DNA from: Lytechinus pictus
Taxonomy: Eukaryota; Echinodermata; Echinoidea; Temnopleuroida; Toxopneustidae
NCBI RefSeq assembly: GCF_037042905.1
Contig: NC_087249.1
Span: 34,375,901-34,439,900, forward strand
Reading direction: 5' to 3'
DNA length: 64,000 nt
Every line of letters begins with the position of its first letter. The stretch's first letter is position 1. Below the pieces are notes generated by a model that saw only the letters and a program-made list of their open reading frames with translations, made no database searches and was not told the DNA's origin. The position numbers and the translations under genes are program-made. Positions 26,901-39,640 of the stretch are shown here, piece by piece.

Positions 26901-29900
26901 TGCACCCACTTCAGAGTCTGGTGTGACCTCTCCTCTCAGGCAAGCTGATAGTGATACCTTCTTCAGCTCCACTAAGAGTGTAAGTAAACTATTCCATTTC
27001 ATCTAATTAACCCATTGACTACTGAAATCTGTAATTCCCATTGACTTTCTTCAGGAACCACATGTTGTCTTAAAAAGTATCTGATTCATCCTGTTGGAAA
27101 CAAATATCGGCCACTTTATTTTCTCTGACCCATTCTCATCATCCCTCTTGCAGATCACCCTTGACAGTGTCTACTTCGGACCTGGCTCTCGTGTTCAGTG
27201 TGTTGCCCGTGCCGTCGGATCAGAAGGTGATGCCGGCCGTGAACACCCAAGTAATGCCATTGTTATCAGCACCACAGATGGAATGTGTATGCCACGAGTT
27301 GCCAACGCCATCGGTGCCGAGCCATTCACCGCCAGGATGCGCTACACCGGACCTGCTGACCCTGACTACCCCAACAAAGTTCGTCTGACTGTCACCATGC
27401 CTCATGTCGGTTAGTGTTTCTGTTGATGCCTTTCTCTTTTTGATTCCTGCTTTGACTTCCAAATTCACAAATAATGTATTTCTTTGATTATAAGGACAGA
27501 CAGACTTAAAAGGAAATATTAGATGTTCAGGCCAATTGTATAGACATATAAATGAATGCTCTTTAAAATCAAAGGTATCAAATCAGATTCAAATCACTGA
27601 GTTGTTTCTCTTGAGAGAACCTTACATGGAGCAATTACAGGATATTTAGTATGTTACAAACCAAATCTAATCCTTCAACTGTCATCTTCTGTTTCTAGAT
27701 GGTATGCTTCCAGTCATCTCCACCCGTCAGCTATCTAACTTTGAGCTTGCCCTCAGCAAGGATGGCTACCGTGTAGGAACCCACCGTTGCTCCAATCTTC
27801 TGGACTACAATGAAATCCCAACAGACTATGGCTTCATCACTGAGGAGACCAAGAACCCCAATGTCGTTGGAGACACCTATGCTTACCAATACTCCCCAGA
27901 GATCCGTGGAGAAGAGACCCTTCGATTCTACCGTAACTTGAACCTTGAGGCTTGTCTTTGGGAGTTCAATGCTTACTATGATATGTCAGAGCTTCTGGAT
28001 GAGTGCGGTGGTTTGGTTGGAACTGATGGACAGGTAGGTGATGTTTAGGCAGTAGCCTAACATTCGACATAAAATATACTTTATACGGCTGTTCCAAGAT
28101 AAAGGTGTGATATGACTGATAAAAGGAGCAAAGAATATAAAAGCTTACAATTTATACCTCTGGAATAAGTTTCAGTAATGAACATATTGCTTCAAATATT
28201 TGATGCTGAGAATTTAAATCTTTTTAATTATCAGTAAAAATCTATTTCTGCTCTAAATGTTTTTTTTAAACATAAGTATTAAATTCTCATAAGTGTAGAA
28301 ACTAAAACTAAATGACTAAAACATTCTTCTGCTTCCACAGGTTCTAGATCTTGTTCAGTCCTACGTGAGCATGAGGATCCCACTCTTCGTCTCTTTCGTC
28401 TTCCACTCACCTGTTGCTACTGGAGGCTGGAAGCACTTTGACCAACAGTCTACCCTGCAGCTTACCTTTGTCTACGACACCTCTATCCTCTGGCAGAACG
28501 GAATTGGATCTCAGGTCACAACTGGAACTCAGTCACTCCAAGGTATGCTAGGCAGAAACCATTTGATTCATCAGTTTATCAATCTATATTTGGGTTTTGC
28601 TATTTGTCTCAGAATTAAAAGAATTTGATTTTGTTTTGTTTTTATTTGTTGATGTTTTTTTATTCAATTAGCTTTGATTTAATAAAAAATCTTCTAGTGA
28701 TGAGATTCTATCCACAAATGTCAATTCAAGAAATTGTTGTTCTTTTTCATATCCCACTGCTGCCACCAAAAAAGCTTGAATTTCAGCTTCTTCGATTATA
28801 ATTGGTTTACTCACAAATTCCCTTTTCCCATAATCATTGGACTTTATTGATTGGATTGATTTGTTTTATTCATATTCCACATTCACAAAGATGCAATGAC
28901 AATACTCTCCCTTTTACTTTCATATTTGTTCTTATTCTCTGTTTCTGGTTAAATATCTGATGTGCAAAAAATGTATTTTTTTTTTCTTGCATAGGAAACC
29001 TGTACCCAACCAGCATGAGGATTGATGAGGATGGCCGGCTTGTTGTCAACTTCAGGACTGAGGCTCTCTTCAATGGTCTCTTTGTCCAGTCACATGAATG
29101 TAAGTCAGCTCTGGAAAATATAGTAGACTACAATTAATTTTGCACCTTGTTTGATGCTTTTGGTAAACTCTTTAAACAGTTTGATTAAGACTGGCATCTT
29201 AGTTCAAGTTTTCTTCCACTCATAATGTTAAAAGCCTTGTATTTAGCATGTTAGGTGTAGCAAAGTCTTATTCCATCTCTATTTTCCTTTGACAGCTACC
29301 GATGTTGTATCTACTGTGAACTCCATCGATAATCCAGGAATCACCTACTCACTGTCTCTTCTTAGGACTGAACCAACCTATGCTCAGCCCGAACAGCTCT
29401 GGCAGTTCGTCTCTGATCTATCTGTAAGTTGTCCAAACTGTTATTGCCAGTTCCTTTTTGTTCTCTCATTGAATATAATTCAAGATGTCAACATCAAGTT
29501 GATGTCAGAAATATGATCTTCTATCAAGCTATTATGAAGCTGAGAATTACCCTTGAAACGTTTATGAAGTGATTAGTTGATGTCTAACAAGATAGACCTT
29601 CATAACATGAGCTGAAAACTTCTTTTCATTCACAAAGCATATAATAGATTTTGTGTCATGAGGAAATTCTAAGGGTTTTATACATCTTGTATACTTATAA
29701 AAGGAAGATCTCGGCTTATTTTGCAACAACAAAGTTTCAAAATCCATTCTCATCTTGCCCCAAGTCATTTTCATTGATCTTAATCATTGTTCTCTCCATC
29801 ATACAGGTATCAGACTACAGTGGAATGTACACCATCCAGCTGATTCCTTGCACCACTCTACCTAATACCATCTACAGCCAACCACCCGTCTGTAACCCTG

Positions 29901-32530
29901 AGGATATCATCACCTTCGAGCTCCCCATCAGATTCCAACAGGTTAGTTGATATGCAGAGGACCTTCTCTTTTCCTAGGCCATTGGACATGGGCACCCGGT
30001 TGTCCTTGTTTAAGATCTTGTTGGAATGAAGGGACTCGAACCTAAGTTCTTACAAAGGTCAAAGCTGAAATTCTTCAATGAGAATGATGAAATTCAAAAA
30101 CCTTAAAAATCTTAAAATGATCAACATGTCAAATATTTGGAGTCTGAGAATTTCTGTAAGCCAAGAGTCTGGTACATGAATATTGATAAACTTCTTAGCA
30201 ACACAGTAGCTGGTACAAATCTACCTTGCTTTGATTAAAGAGCTTAGATGAATGAAGAAGCTAGATATTGTCTTTCTGTAAGTGGCAAATGCCATTGCTG
30301 CAGGTTAACCATCTGATAACATGGTTTTACTTGTATTCTTCAGGTCAGTGACCCAGTTCCTGAGGAGTACAGTCTGAACACTGAATTTGTCCTTGTTGGC
30401 AAGGAATCCATCTACCTGTCTGACGGTTCAATGGGCTTCGGAGAGGGCAGTGATGTCGCCTACAACCCAGGTAAGAGTAATTACTGGTTCAACTGTTAAA
30501 TTAAGTCTAGTTCAAGAAGATAATGAGTGTTGCATTCAGCCCTTGGTGATATCCTGTATTTCTGTTATAGGATAATTGCATGAAGCAAAATTGGAACTCC
30601 TCAGTTTAGATGCTACATCATGTATTCAGGAAGTTCAATTTTAAGTTGTACCCTGATAGGTGTCTTGACAATACAAGAAATGATCCATTGTATGTAGTAT
30701 CTAAACCTTTGTACATGACCATTGGAACAGAAATACTGCACTTGTCCATTCCATTGATACAATAAATGGACATATCTGTAAGGTGAGGAACAGCTTATAA
30801 ACAAACTGGATACAATAGTGCAAGTTGGAAAATGGCAAGATGTCTGCAAAGACAACAGTCATCATTCCTTTCTACATTCAACCAATACTGTACCTTCCAA
30901 CCAATCTCAAACAATCTTGCCCCTCTCTTGACTTTCCAGGTGACACCATCTTTGGACGTATCCACGTCGACCCTGTCCAAAACCTTGGTGCCGGATTCAA
31001 CCTTGATATCCAGAAGGTATTCCTGTGTACCGGACGTGATGGTTACATCCCCAAGTACAACCCTGCTGCTAATGAGTATGGATGCGTTGCTGATACACCA
31101 AACCTTCTCTATGCTTTCAAGATCTTGGTAAGCCAATAGAACTTTTTGATTTTGTTGTCTTCATTTTGTTGAGGAGTGTTTGCCAATTAGTATATTGTTA
31201 AAAGCTAGGGACCGAACTACACAGGATTTTATAAATAGATAAAGAAAGAAATTGAAGCCGTCTTAAGATTTGGATGAATATTACACATACAATCACAAAA
31301 TGTTCTTGAAATCTGTTTCAATAAAAGGAGAGACAGAAGTGAAGAAATAGTTCTAAACACCTGGACACATGGAGGAAAGCTATCATGTAGAAGTGTTTAG
31401 AATTCTAAATAATTATTGTGCATGCCACAAACTGAGAATATTTTAGAAGCTCTCCAGATTAAATATTGTAGTAAACTTGACAATTATTTCAACATTGTTT
31501 TTTGCAGGATCGTGGAGCACCAGATACCATTGTGAGAGAGTTCAACGGACTTCCTTTCAACGCTACCCTTGCTATTGATAACGCTGCTGATCTTGAGCTT
31601 GTACAGCAGCCAGGTGCTGATGGTTTCAGAATTGCCAGTGATGCTCTCTTTGAGGTCAGTTTTTATCATCACTGTTTTGTTTTTGGTTCTATCACTAAAA
31701 AGTTCTTCTGCCATGTCAAGGTCTAGGTCCTGTAGATTTGTGATCTCGAGTTCCTCCCCTATTCATTTGAGTTTGTCCTTCTGGTAAAGATGCTCCCTTT
31801 GGTTTTAAAACCTTGAGAAGTGACCTCTGTGTTTTAACAGCTTTACCAAATATCTTCACCTGATGCCATTTCTTCCAAAAGCATTTGTTGATTTTTATAA
31901 ATGTTCATCAGTATCTTCTGCTCTTTAGTAATATTCCCCACATTCAGATATTCCTTTAGCCCTTTTCTGTGTTTAAATTGCCCTTTGGAATATATGCTGT
32001 TCATTTTCACATGATTGAGCTTGTTTTATTGAGAGGTGTATTGTAGAAACGATAAATAACTGGATATCAAAAGTCTAACTCATTTTTTTTTCTTGATTTG
32101 ACTTCAGGTTGACTATGGCCGTACCTGGTATCTCCACTCCATCTATTCTATGCGCTCATCAGAATCATCCGGCATTGGCAAACGGGAAACTGAGCATCAC
32201 GCCATCTCCAGCCGACAGAGAAGACAGGCCAATCCTGAGGCTCTGGTCGACCCTGCACAGGGTCAAGGAACCAACATGAAGCGTGTTGCTCTACAGAGTT
32301 CACAAGAAGTCGACAACAACCTCGGTGGAACTTATGAGCTAGCACCTAAAGGCACAAATGTGGTTATGATTGCAGTCATTATAGGTGTTATTCTTATTAT
32401 ACTTCTTGTGGCACTTGTAATAGGAGTGGTTGTTAGGCGGCGTCAAGCCAAGCAACAACCTGTTGTAGTGGTTAATGGTAGTGCAAAGGTTGTCTCAAAT
32501 GTCCATTTTGATGACAATACAGAAGTCTAA
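10611..32530 (+). CDS. FREM2-like (ECM3): FREM2/ECM3-like extracellular matrix protein, C-terminal half (18 exons, 5'-partial)
   Basis: Exons read from splice sites: 10611-10760, 14193-14402, 16245-16442, 16902-17066, 17573-17755, 23854-23987, 26133-26285, 26803-26979, 27154-27409, 27699-28033, 28341-28542, 28995-29099, 29296-29423, 29807-29941, 30344-30470, 30940-31127, 31508-31654, 32108-32530 (stop TAA). All junctions are GT-AG and phases match, giving 1,137 whole codons and no internal stop. Order: three Calx-beta domains (about residues 1-345), a long conserved region with scattered cysteines, then a transmembrane helix and a short tail. FRAS1/FREM proteins are giant matrix proteins with CSPG repeats followed by Calx-beta domains; in vertebrates they hold epithelial basement membranes to mesenchyme, and sea urchin ECM3 is the echinoderm member. 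The CSPG repeats and start lie upstream of the window. Exons are clearly more GC-rich than the introns. FREM2/ECM3 is favoured over FRAS1 from the tail and domain order, but I could not run an alignment. Confidence 0.9.
10761..14192 (+). other. Intron of FREM/ECM3-like gene containing a small foldback element
   Basis: The donor gtgagt follows 10760 and the acceptor cgtttcag precedes 14193. The only structured sequence seen is the short MITE-like foldback at 11863-11973. An open frame at 13723-13983 has no recognisable domain. Confidence 0.8.
11863..11973. mobile_element. Short foldback (MITE-like) element, family A
   Basis: The left end tggggcgcatttaaaaaa pairs with the reverse complement of the right end (tgggagcatttaaaaaaaa). 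The core carries agctatttgtca and ctgattggttaa, which recur in the degraded copy at 39515-39640. Confidence 0.5.
14403..16244 (+). other. Intron of FREM/ECM3-like gene
   Basis: GT-AG intron of 1.8 kb. It contains a 16-base G run at about 15085-15100 and otherwise nothing I recognise. Confidence 0.8.
17756..23853 (+). other. Large (6.1 kb) intron inside the third Calx-beta domain
   Basis: Donor gtaaga after 17755, acceptor ttttttacag before 23854; both sides join in phase. It holds a long pyrimidine-rich stretch (about 17800-18330), a G run at 19302-19315 and a purine-rich AGGAGAG stretch at about 22170-22240. I see no other gene in it. Confidence 0.8.
22165..22240. repeat. Purine-rich (GAGA / AGGAGAGA) low-complexity tract
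   Basis: Short direct repeats of aaaaggaggagagagagg occur here. This is simple sequence with no coding signal. Confidence 0.6.
23988..26132 (+). other. Intron of FREM/ECM3-like gene with a tiny foldback
   Basis: Donor gttggt, acceptor ttttcccccccag. It includes an 80-bp foldback at 24867-24947. The frame reading through the donor (to 24200) is intron sequence. Confidence 0.75.
24867..24947. mobile_element. Very short foldback (MITE-like) element
   Basis: Left gggacctgttgcttaaaa and the reverse complement of the right end (gggcctgttgcataaaag) form imperfect terminal inverted repeats around a core of about 45 bases. No coding capacity. Confidence 0.5.
32108..32530 (+). CDS. Terminal exon of FREM/ECM3-like gene: furin-like site, transmembrane helix, PDZ ligand
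   Basis: This exon encodes 140 residues and the stop. It opens with the last conserved ectodomain strand ([17 protein letters not shown]). A basic RQRR site follows at 32213-32224, a possible furin-type cleavage site. A hydrophobic helix rich in I, V and L lies at 32360-32434 and is followed by RRR, a stop-transfer signal. The cytoplasmic tail is about 31 residues and ends in NTEV, a class I PDZ ligand (x-S/T-x-V). Vertebrate FRAS1 and FREM2 tails bind GRIP1 through such a motif, so GRIP-dependent delivery to the basal surface is a reasonable inference. Confidence 0.9.
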   Translation, partial: VDYGRTWYLHSIYSMRSSESSGIGKRETEHHAISSRQRRQANPEALVDPAQGQGTNMKRVALQSSQEVDNNLGGTYELAPKGTNVVMIAVIIGVILIILLVALVIGVVVRRRQAKQQPVVVVNGSAKVVSNVHFDDNTEV

Positions 32531-35400
32531 TGGCTGTAAACCACTTGGATGTAATTATTCCACACAAAAAAAGTAATAAAAAGGAAAAATATTAATGGCA
32601 GAAGAAGATTGAAATTTGTAGGGCTTGCAACATTTATTGTCACTTGAGAAAGATCATTTAAGTCATGATTTTTTTTTTATTGTGAAGAAAAACTTTAAAA
32701 TGCTGCCGGACTTTTGATACAGATAACCAACTTATTCTTCTCTACTATTAGCCATAATCTGTAGCAATTCACTTTTTCTTGTCTCTGCACATTGGGAATG
32801 AAAAACTGCCATATGACATATTTTTCCCAGACACGATGTGATGTATGCCCTAGAAGGTTTTTTTGTTTGTAATTTATATATTTGTGTATGCTTTGATCAA
32901 ATTGTTTTTCTCTAATATATATTTACTTGATGCTATCTTTAGAATGATTACAGAAAAAATACTCTAGGTTCGCCAAGAGGAAGAGGTTGACAAAAAAGTC
33001 TTTTATTTTTTTCTCTTTTTTTAAACAAAAAAAGAATTGTGTGTATTTCATAAAGGTGCTCATTTTGTAAAAAGATATTATAGTCTCTAATTGCGAATGA
33101 ATTTGTAAGAAATAATGAATACTAGGTCATTAACTTGTAGGCTAGTCAACAATTCATATTGTATTGATATTGGTATATGGAACCCTTGCAGTTTTTATAC
33201 AAAACTCTCTTTCTCCTCCTGGGCAATTCACTACTGTTTTTATCTTATAGTCTCATCTAGTGCAATTTTTTATAGAATAGAATGTGCTTAGCTTTTCTTC
33301 TCACATGTTACAATTACACCAACAAAAAAATTAAGTGTATTTTGACAATTAGTTTCTCAACTAACAGGCTATTTTAATCATGTGTAGATATTTAATGTGA
33401 TATCATGCAAAATCCTATTGAAATTGTCTTCTTTTTAAAATGCAGCACATGTGTACATTTTTATGACAGAAAAAAGGGTTCAGATTTGAGGACACTCGTG
33501 TTTTTAATGTTTTTATCAACCAATTTCCCACTTAGATTTGAACACAAAACAAGTAGCATTTGTAGAAAGCAATTTGTATATTATTGTAAATCACTCGCAG
33601 TGTACTTAAGCATATAGTAGGCTATCGATAATGTATAGACTTGTTTGCGCAAATTTGGAGCATAAAGTATTTCTTTGATTCAGAATCAATTTAGATCAAT
33701 TCACTGTATTTTATTGTAGGTAATGTGTATTAACATGAACATTTTTGTAGCATATTCGTTTTTGTATGTAGATTGATATATGCAAAGGCATTTTTTATAT
33801 ATTCTATGCAAGTCTAAACTAAGTAAATATGATGAGTTTGATCTTATTTTTTTTCTGAATTGGTGCTTCCTATTGATTTTAAAACTTCTACTTCTTCTCT
33901 CAGAATCCCTATTTATCCTAATATAATAGCCACTGACTTGTAGATAATTCATAACTTATCTTTATGTACCGTTAATGAGCATTTGTAAGTGCCTTATTCC
34001 TATTTAACAAAAAAAAAACACCGTTGGTAACAGGGTTGTATTATTTAAAGAATTTGGGTGATCTTAGTGTTTTTTATTTTAATAGAATCTCTCTCAATGT
34101 TTATATAGTCCATACATTGTTTAACCATGACACCTTCAGCATTTGTATATCATACTTCCCTTTCATATATTTTTTAAAAGATAATAATAACCCATTGTGG
34201 GTTTCATAGTGTTCAGATGGCTGCATCATGCAGCATATTTTCTCTCGTGTGAACCACCTTGCCACTGAAAATGTGTTATTTTGAAGCCACCTATTTCAAC
34301 GCATTAGTGGATTTAAGGAATGATTGCCACACATTTTTTACTCTTTCATGTGCAAAATGCTGCAGATGTACATTTTAATGATGTACTTAACTCATCCCTC
34401 GGTTTGTTTTTTGTTTTATTTCTTATGTAAAATTATTTTTTTACATTGTGTGTGTAACCATTGGCTGTTCTTTGTATGTCTCTTTGTTATAAAATTGTGT
34501 TTAATATTTTTCTCTTTGTTATATGTTTGAACGAGAGCTTTTGCCCTGTTCGAGAAATCATGTCTGAAAGTGTCAAATCCTCCTTTAAATGACGGTGATT
34601 TTTGTCACATTATCTGCCTGGATTGACCTGTATTGCCCGAGAAATGCAGGATCCGCTGTGAAAATCAATCATTCTGTCTCATTTTTAGAATGAAAGTCAC
34701 ACCTTCAGACATAGTTTTCTTAACCTATTGTGCACAGCTCAATGTAGACAGATTTAATCCAATTAAATGCACTTCAAAAAACTAAAGAAAATAGGACCAG
34801 TATAATAAAATCAAGAGCATTATGTAGACAATGAATATGAATTTCTCACAGATAACAATCCTATGTCTAATTTATTTAAAAACCACACACACCTGTCTCA
34901 AATGCCTTTATAATATCAGTGTCTTCCAAGCATATCTATACACTATAGATAAGGGTAACCCATACTAGTGTCAAATTTTCTGGCATTTTTCTGTACATTG
35001 AACCATTTTTGTTGTTCCCTTTGTTATGAAACTGTAACTTGTATGAATTCATCTTTTTTTTTTACTTTGCACAAGTTAAAACTATGAGAGACTGAGGAAC
35101 CTTTGTATGATTTATTGATACAGTTTATGATTGTTTTAAATCAAACTTGTGCATAGGCTCGAGGTGGAGGGCTACTATTTTGTATTACCAATATTGTTCA
35201 ACATGTTAAAACAAGGTATTCTCTCCAAATTTCAAACCATCTTAATCTCTACAAAGAGCATTCATAAACGATTGTCATCCTGTCTCATTGTAATGTAATT
35301 GACTCCACCTATTCCAACAGAGTTTGAATAGTTTCTAATATAATACTTTGAATTGAAGATGGTTCTGAAAAATTGTCAATAAAATTGTATCGGCCTGGCG
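32531..35400 (+). other. Probable long 3'UTR of the FREM/ECM3-like gene
   Basis: AT-rich sequence with many stops follows the TAA. AATAAA occurs soon after the stop (32575-32580) and again at 35378-35383; the latter is followed by a G/T-rich stretch that suits a cleavage site. Which signal is used cannot be decided from sequence alone. Confidence 0.4.
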
Positions 35401-35519
35401 GGGAAAAAATGCTTGTACCGGTTGTATTTTTATGTGGTATAGATTATTTAGTGGCTCGTATTTACACTTTAATGCCCTAGTCCAAACCTTTATTATATGT
35501 TGATTTGAATGGGAATGAG

Positions 35520-36480
35520 AGTAAGAGTAGGGTCAGTGTTGTCTGATCAGTTTGAGGTGAAGAGAGGTGTGCATCAAGGTTCCGTATTGTTATCATTAAT
35601 ATTCACAATTACGATGGATGTGTTACGGAGAGTGCATTAGGTAGTTTGATGAGAGAGATGTTGTATGCTGGTGACTTGGTTTTGATGAGTGACACAATGG
35701 AATTGAATTGCAATTGAAACTGGAAGAAAGCATTTGAGAGTAAATTTTGGGGCAGACAATTGTTGGATGGAGGGAGGGGGAAGTGTAAGTGAGAGAAGGT
35801 AGACCCATGTGGCATAGGTAGAAAGTGGGTGATTCCTGAATCAAGGCAAGAGCTTTTGTGGGTGGAAGATGCTAAAGGAGCTGGAGGTATGGTGGAACAA
35901 TTCCATGACTTTTGCTCTGGCAACAATTAGCTCCAATCTGCATGTTAAGCCAAACAAAATCTAACCTCCAAAACTAAATAAACCCTAATCATAATCTTTA
36001 CATAATTCTGAAGAAAAAAAAACTGAATTACAATCCTAACTCTAACCCTATGCTCTTTGGAGCAAATGTGTCAACGGTGGAACAGTTGGAAATGTGTAGT
36101 GGGGAGTGAAGTGAATGTGCAGTGAAGGAGATATACATTGGAACAGTGCAAAAGTGTGGATGGTGTGTACGGAGAAAGCTGTGACAGCTAGAGCAAGGAT
36201 TGGCAATGTGTAGAGTTGATACTCGTGAAAAGATTTCCTAGAAGGTGAAAGGAATGGTGTATGGGGGTAGTGTAAGATCTGTGATGCATGGAAATGAGCC
36301 ATGGAAGAAGATGGAGAACGTGATGCGGATGTTGCGTTTAAAGGAGCGGTGGACCAGTTAGCGAAGGAAAATGGAGTATGGCGCTATGGGCATGTGCCTT
36401 GGAGGGATACGGGCTTTTGAGGTCTAGGACCAGGAAGGGATGGTCGGAAGCAAGGAATGAAGCAAGAAAAAATCGGATGT
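35520..36480 (+). pseudogene. Decayed non-LTR retrotransposon (reverse transcriptase fragment)
   Basis: Translated pieces on the + strand recall the reverse transcriptase of LINE-type elements: FEVKRGVHQGSVL at about 35551-35589, then MLYAGDLVLMSD at about 35658-35693 where the family has YADD. A short DPCG piece and further tail pieces follow to about 36480. Frames shift and stops interrupt it, and no endonuclease part is seen, so this is a dead 5'-truncated copy. It sits between the convergent 3' ends of the FREM-like and GLYR-like genes. Confidence 0.65.
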
Positions 36481-37289
36481 GAAATAAAAATACAAAATCA
36501 TGAAGTTTCTTGTACCAAACTTTTTATGAAATTTACAGTGTTATGCTATAAGTGGATGTGACATGATAGGTATATTACCTGAATAATCATTTCAATACAG
36601 TATAAAGACTATTTCATCTTTCCCAAGAGATAGAATGCTCCTTACTAATTATTCCCCTCTAGAGCATGTATTGCTTTCTTCACTCTCTACTTCAATGCTA
36701 AGAAAAACAAAAAGGAACAAGCATTTTATTTAAAAACTAATGCGCTAAAATGTTTAATTCCAGACAAAAGTACAAAACAAATATAATAAAACAATACAGA
36801 GTTGAAAAGATTGACAAATATCAGGATAATAAATGCAAATTGTAAATTAACAAGAGAATTCCTACACTTCCTAATTCTATGAAAATGAGATGAGGAAGAA
36901 AACCTTTCAGAAAAAAAATTGTCACAAGTACTATATTTAGTCTGTATTAGCAATTCATGTTTTGGGGAAAAGATCTTTGAATAAATATGTTGTGCTAACA
37001 GAGCTCTGTAATAGCTTATTTTTTCCCCTTCAAATTGTGCTCACCCAACCATCACAATAGGGAGCATTTAACATGATAAAACTTCTGTAAGGCTTAGTAA
37101 TGATCAAAGTATTTTTGCTAGGAGCATACATGAGAAATGCATTATGTCACAATAGGTCTTTTAAATTTATCACCATCCTAAATATGCAATGCAATTCCAA
37201 GAGATGCTCATCCTGGATGGTTGTTTTATGTCACTTGGAGTCTACTGAGTACAGCTCCAAATAAGTGCATACACCTATGTAACACAATG

Positions 37290-37499
37290 GGTGATTTCAA
37301 GTTCAGTGTTCACCTTTTGGTGTTGGTGTTAGATTAATTTTTACATGAGCATAGGACCAAACAAAATGAATTTGGTCCGGTAAAGTCACTCACTAGGTGT
37401 TTAGCCATTATTTAATACTGTGATCGGTATCATGTTTTGGAGCTAGGAAACATAATCCAAATTGTGCATCTAACACCAACATCGGACTTGAAATCACCT
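37290..37499. mobile_element. Foldback (MITE-like) element with GGTGATTTCAAGT ends
   Basis: The left end ggtgatttcaagttcagtgt and the reverse complement of the right end (aggtgatttcaagtccgatg) are inverted repeats; both continue into ttggtgttaga. The left arm has about 13 extra bases. No coding frame. Confidence 0.65.
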
Positions 37500-37927
37500 A
37501 ATAGTTAAGCACTGCTTCCCTCCAACACACCTAACATTATGGTGCTACTTTCTAAAGTTGTATCATCACAAAAGCTAAAGCAAATTTGCAAACACATCCT
37601 GCGATAAGACAATACTAGACATACTAGAAAGGTTCTGCATCACAGAAATTGCATTACAAATCTAACGCTACCTAATAATGATAGCTAGGCTGGTCAAGTG
37701 TTGAATACATGAATCAAGCGTTGAATCTCAAATCTTGTTTTGGCGTATACATGTACATCAAAATGAAAAGATCCTTGTGACTTTGCCTGAAAGGGGTGAT
37801 CCAGATCCATCTCATTTTCAAAGAGTCGGGAAGTGTAGAAACACTCCTGACATGTGTGATAAAAGACAATACTCATTGTGTGCTGACGCCGGCAGTATAC
37901 AATATGTTTGAAAAAATCTTAAAAATA

Positions 37928-37938
37928 CCCCCCCCCCC
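37928..37938. repeat. C homopolymer run
   Basis: Eleven C in a row; simple repeat. Confidence 0.7.
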
Positions 37939-38477
37939 CTTCCTCCAGGAAGTGGAATACTAAATGAAGAAAGATTGTGATTTCAATATATTCATCTAAA
38001 AAGCGTACTAACCACGAAATGAAAATTGTTTCTTGAGGTCATTGGTTTTAAGAGAACAAATTTCAGTACTCTCGTGGAACTGAAATCAGAACCGGATTCT
38101 TCACAAAGCATTACATTGACAAGACGCATTCATTCATCTACATACTTCATAGAATGATTGATGCTTATAAAGAATGTAATTAATGTATTTGAAGAGCATG
38201 ATTTGAATACAATATATTGAAATGGAACCTGTAACAAATAGAACTACAATGTTCAGTGATTGGTACACTTTGAGATGTTCAAAGAATATAAATTTGTTAA
38301 GGGGTATTAATGATTACTCATAGTTTTTTATTAACAATTTTATCTTACATTATGGAACGAAAGGGCATCTTGCTTGTACTGTCAGAGACTGCTTCATTCA
38401 ATTGATTGGTTTCACTTTGAGTTCATATGTGAAGACGTTAAATTATGATGGCCCAAACACATTAGTGAGGTACAAAT

Positions 38478-38806
38478 GGGGTCATGGTTTCATGAAAGGA
38501 CTTGTCGGGCATCATATCCAACATGTTCTGTTTTATCCGACAGTTACCATAGTAACAGTACATCTCAGAAGCCAATCAAAATCAAGGAAAGATGTCAGGG
38601 GAGCATTCCATGAAAGGACTTGTCGGACATTTCATCCAACAAGTTTGTTTTATCCGACAGTCGCGATAGTAATAGTGCTTCTCAGTCAATCATATTCAAG
38701 GAAAGTCGTCAGATCTGACCAGTTGTTGGACACCAAATGTCCATGAAATGCTCCCCTGTTCTGACAACTTGTCAGACGAAGATGTTGATGAAACACTCTC
38801 CAGATG
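38478..38806. mobile_element. MITE family B: outer copy carrying a second copy inside
   Basis: The outer copy starts ggggtcatggtttcatgaaa (38478) and ends gttgatgaaacactctcc (about 38806). A complete 159-bp inner copy (38598-38756, ggggagcattcc to gaaatgctcccc) interrupts it after gatgtcag. The outer copy resumes at ttctgacaacttgtcag. The intact relative at 63692-63850 shows these two halves are normally adjacent. Confidence 0.7.
38598..38756 (+). mobile_element. MITE family B, inner 159-bp copy
   Basis: Ends ggggagca...tgctcccc are inverted repeats. The body shares cttgtcgga, ttttatccgacag and tcaaggaaag with the copies at 40328-40486 and 63692-63850. Length is the same (159 bp) as the 63.7-kb copy. 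Confidence 0.75.
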
Positions 38807-39514
38807 CGCATAAGTTTCTTCTTTTTTTTATTCAATGGCATTGCCCAATTTAAATCAGAGAACACTATTGTGGAAAATTGTTGGCAATTACCTAAGTTCA
38901 TTTCAGCAACAGGAACTTTTATAAAGAAAGTGGCAACACAAAGCTCTGGAACTTGTCAACATAACCACACATAATACTATCCCATGGAATAAACTCATGG
39001 GCGATAATCATTACAAGCATTCATATATTCACACAAATATTAAATTCTCCATTTGAATTGCATTTGTACAAAAGGCGCCAAGGAGAAGGGATGGAGATTT
39101 TGTTTTCCTACATACAAATGAAACAACTGCCCTTTTTCTTCTTGAAAAAGTGCTTCTATTAAAAAACATTGAACTATACAGAGAATGCTGTACACATACA
39201 AAGGGCTGCAACCCTTCCCCGCCCCCTTCATCACTGGTAAGGAGCGTGCCTTTCAAGAGTTATTATCTGTATAATCGAAGCAGTAATTACCGACAACATT
39301 GATCTTTCTCAGGAAAATAAATACTAGACAAAAATACTGGATCATCACATTTGAATATAAAAACAATTCAAATGTTCAAATGTATTAATTTTCCAATAAA
39401 AATGGATGATTGTGTTCAAGCAAACAGGGCTATTAAAATCTCAAGGTTTATCAAAGGGTCATGATAAATAATTTTAAAAACATTTCATTAAAAAAGACGT
39501 TAAGAGATTGACAG

Positions 39515-39640
39515 GAGTATTTCACTAAGCTATTTGTCATTGATTTACATTGACAATCATTATAAGCTGCTGAAATCTATGTTTGTGATTGGCTTAAAGC
39601 AAATTTATCAGTAAAAATCACTGACACAACACTTCATGAT
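39515..39640. mobile_element. Degraded relative of foldback family A
   Basis: It shares agctatttgtca-ttga, agctgctgaaatct and gattggcttaa with the core of the element at 11863-11973. Terminal repeats are no longer clear. Confidence 0.35.

Noticed and set aside
30795-31136. Minus-strand and alternate-frame ORFs over 30940-31127
   Set aside because: Shadows of the FREM-like exon, whose + frame joins in phase to both neighbours.
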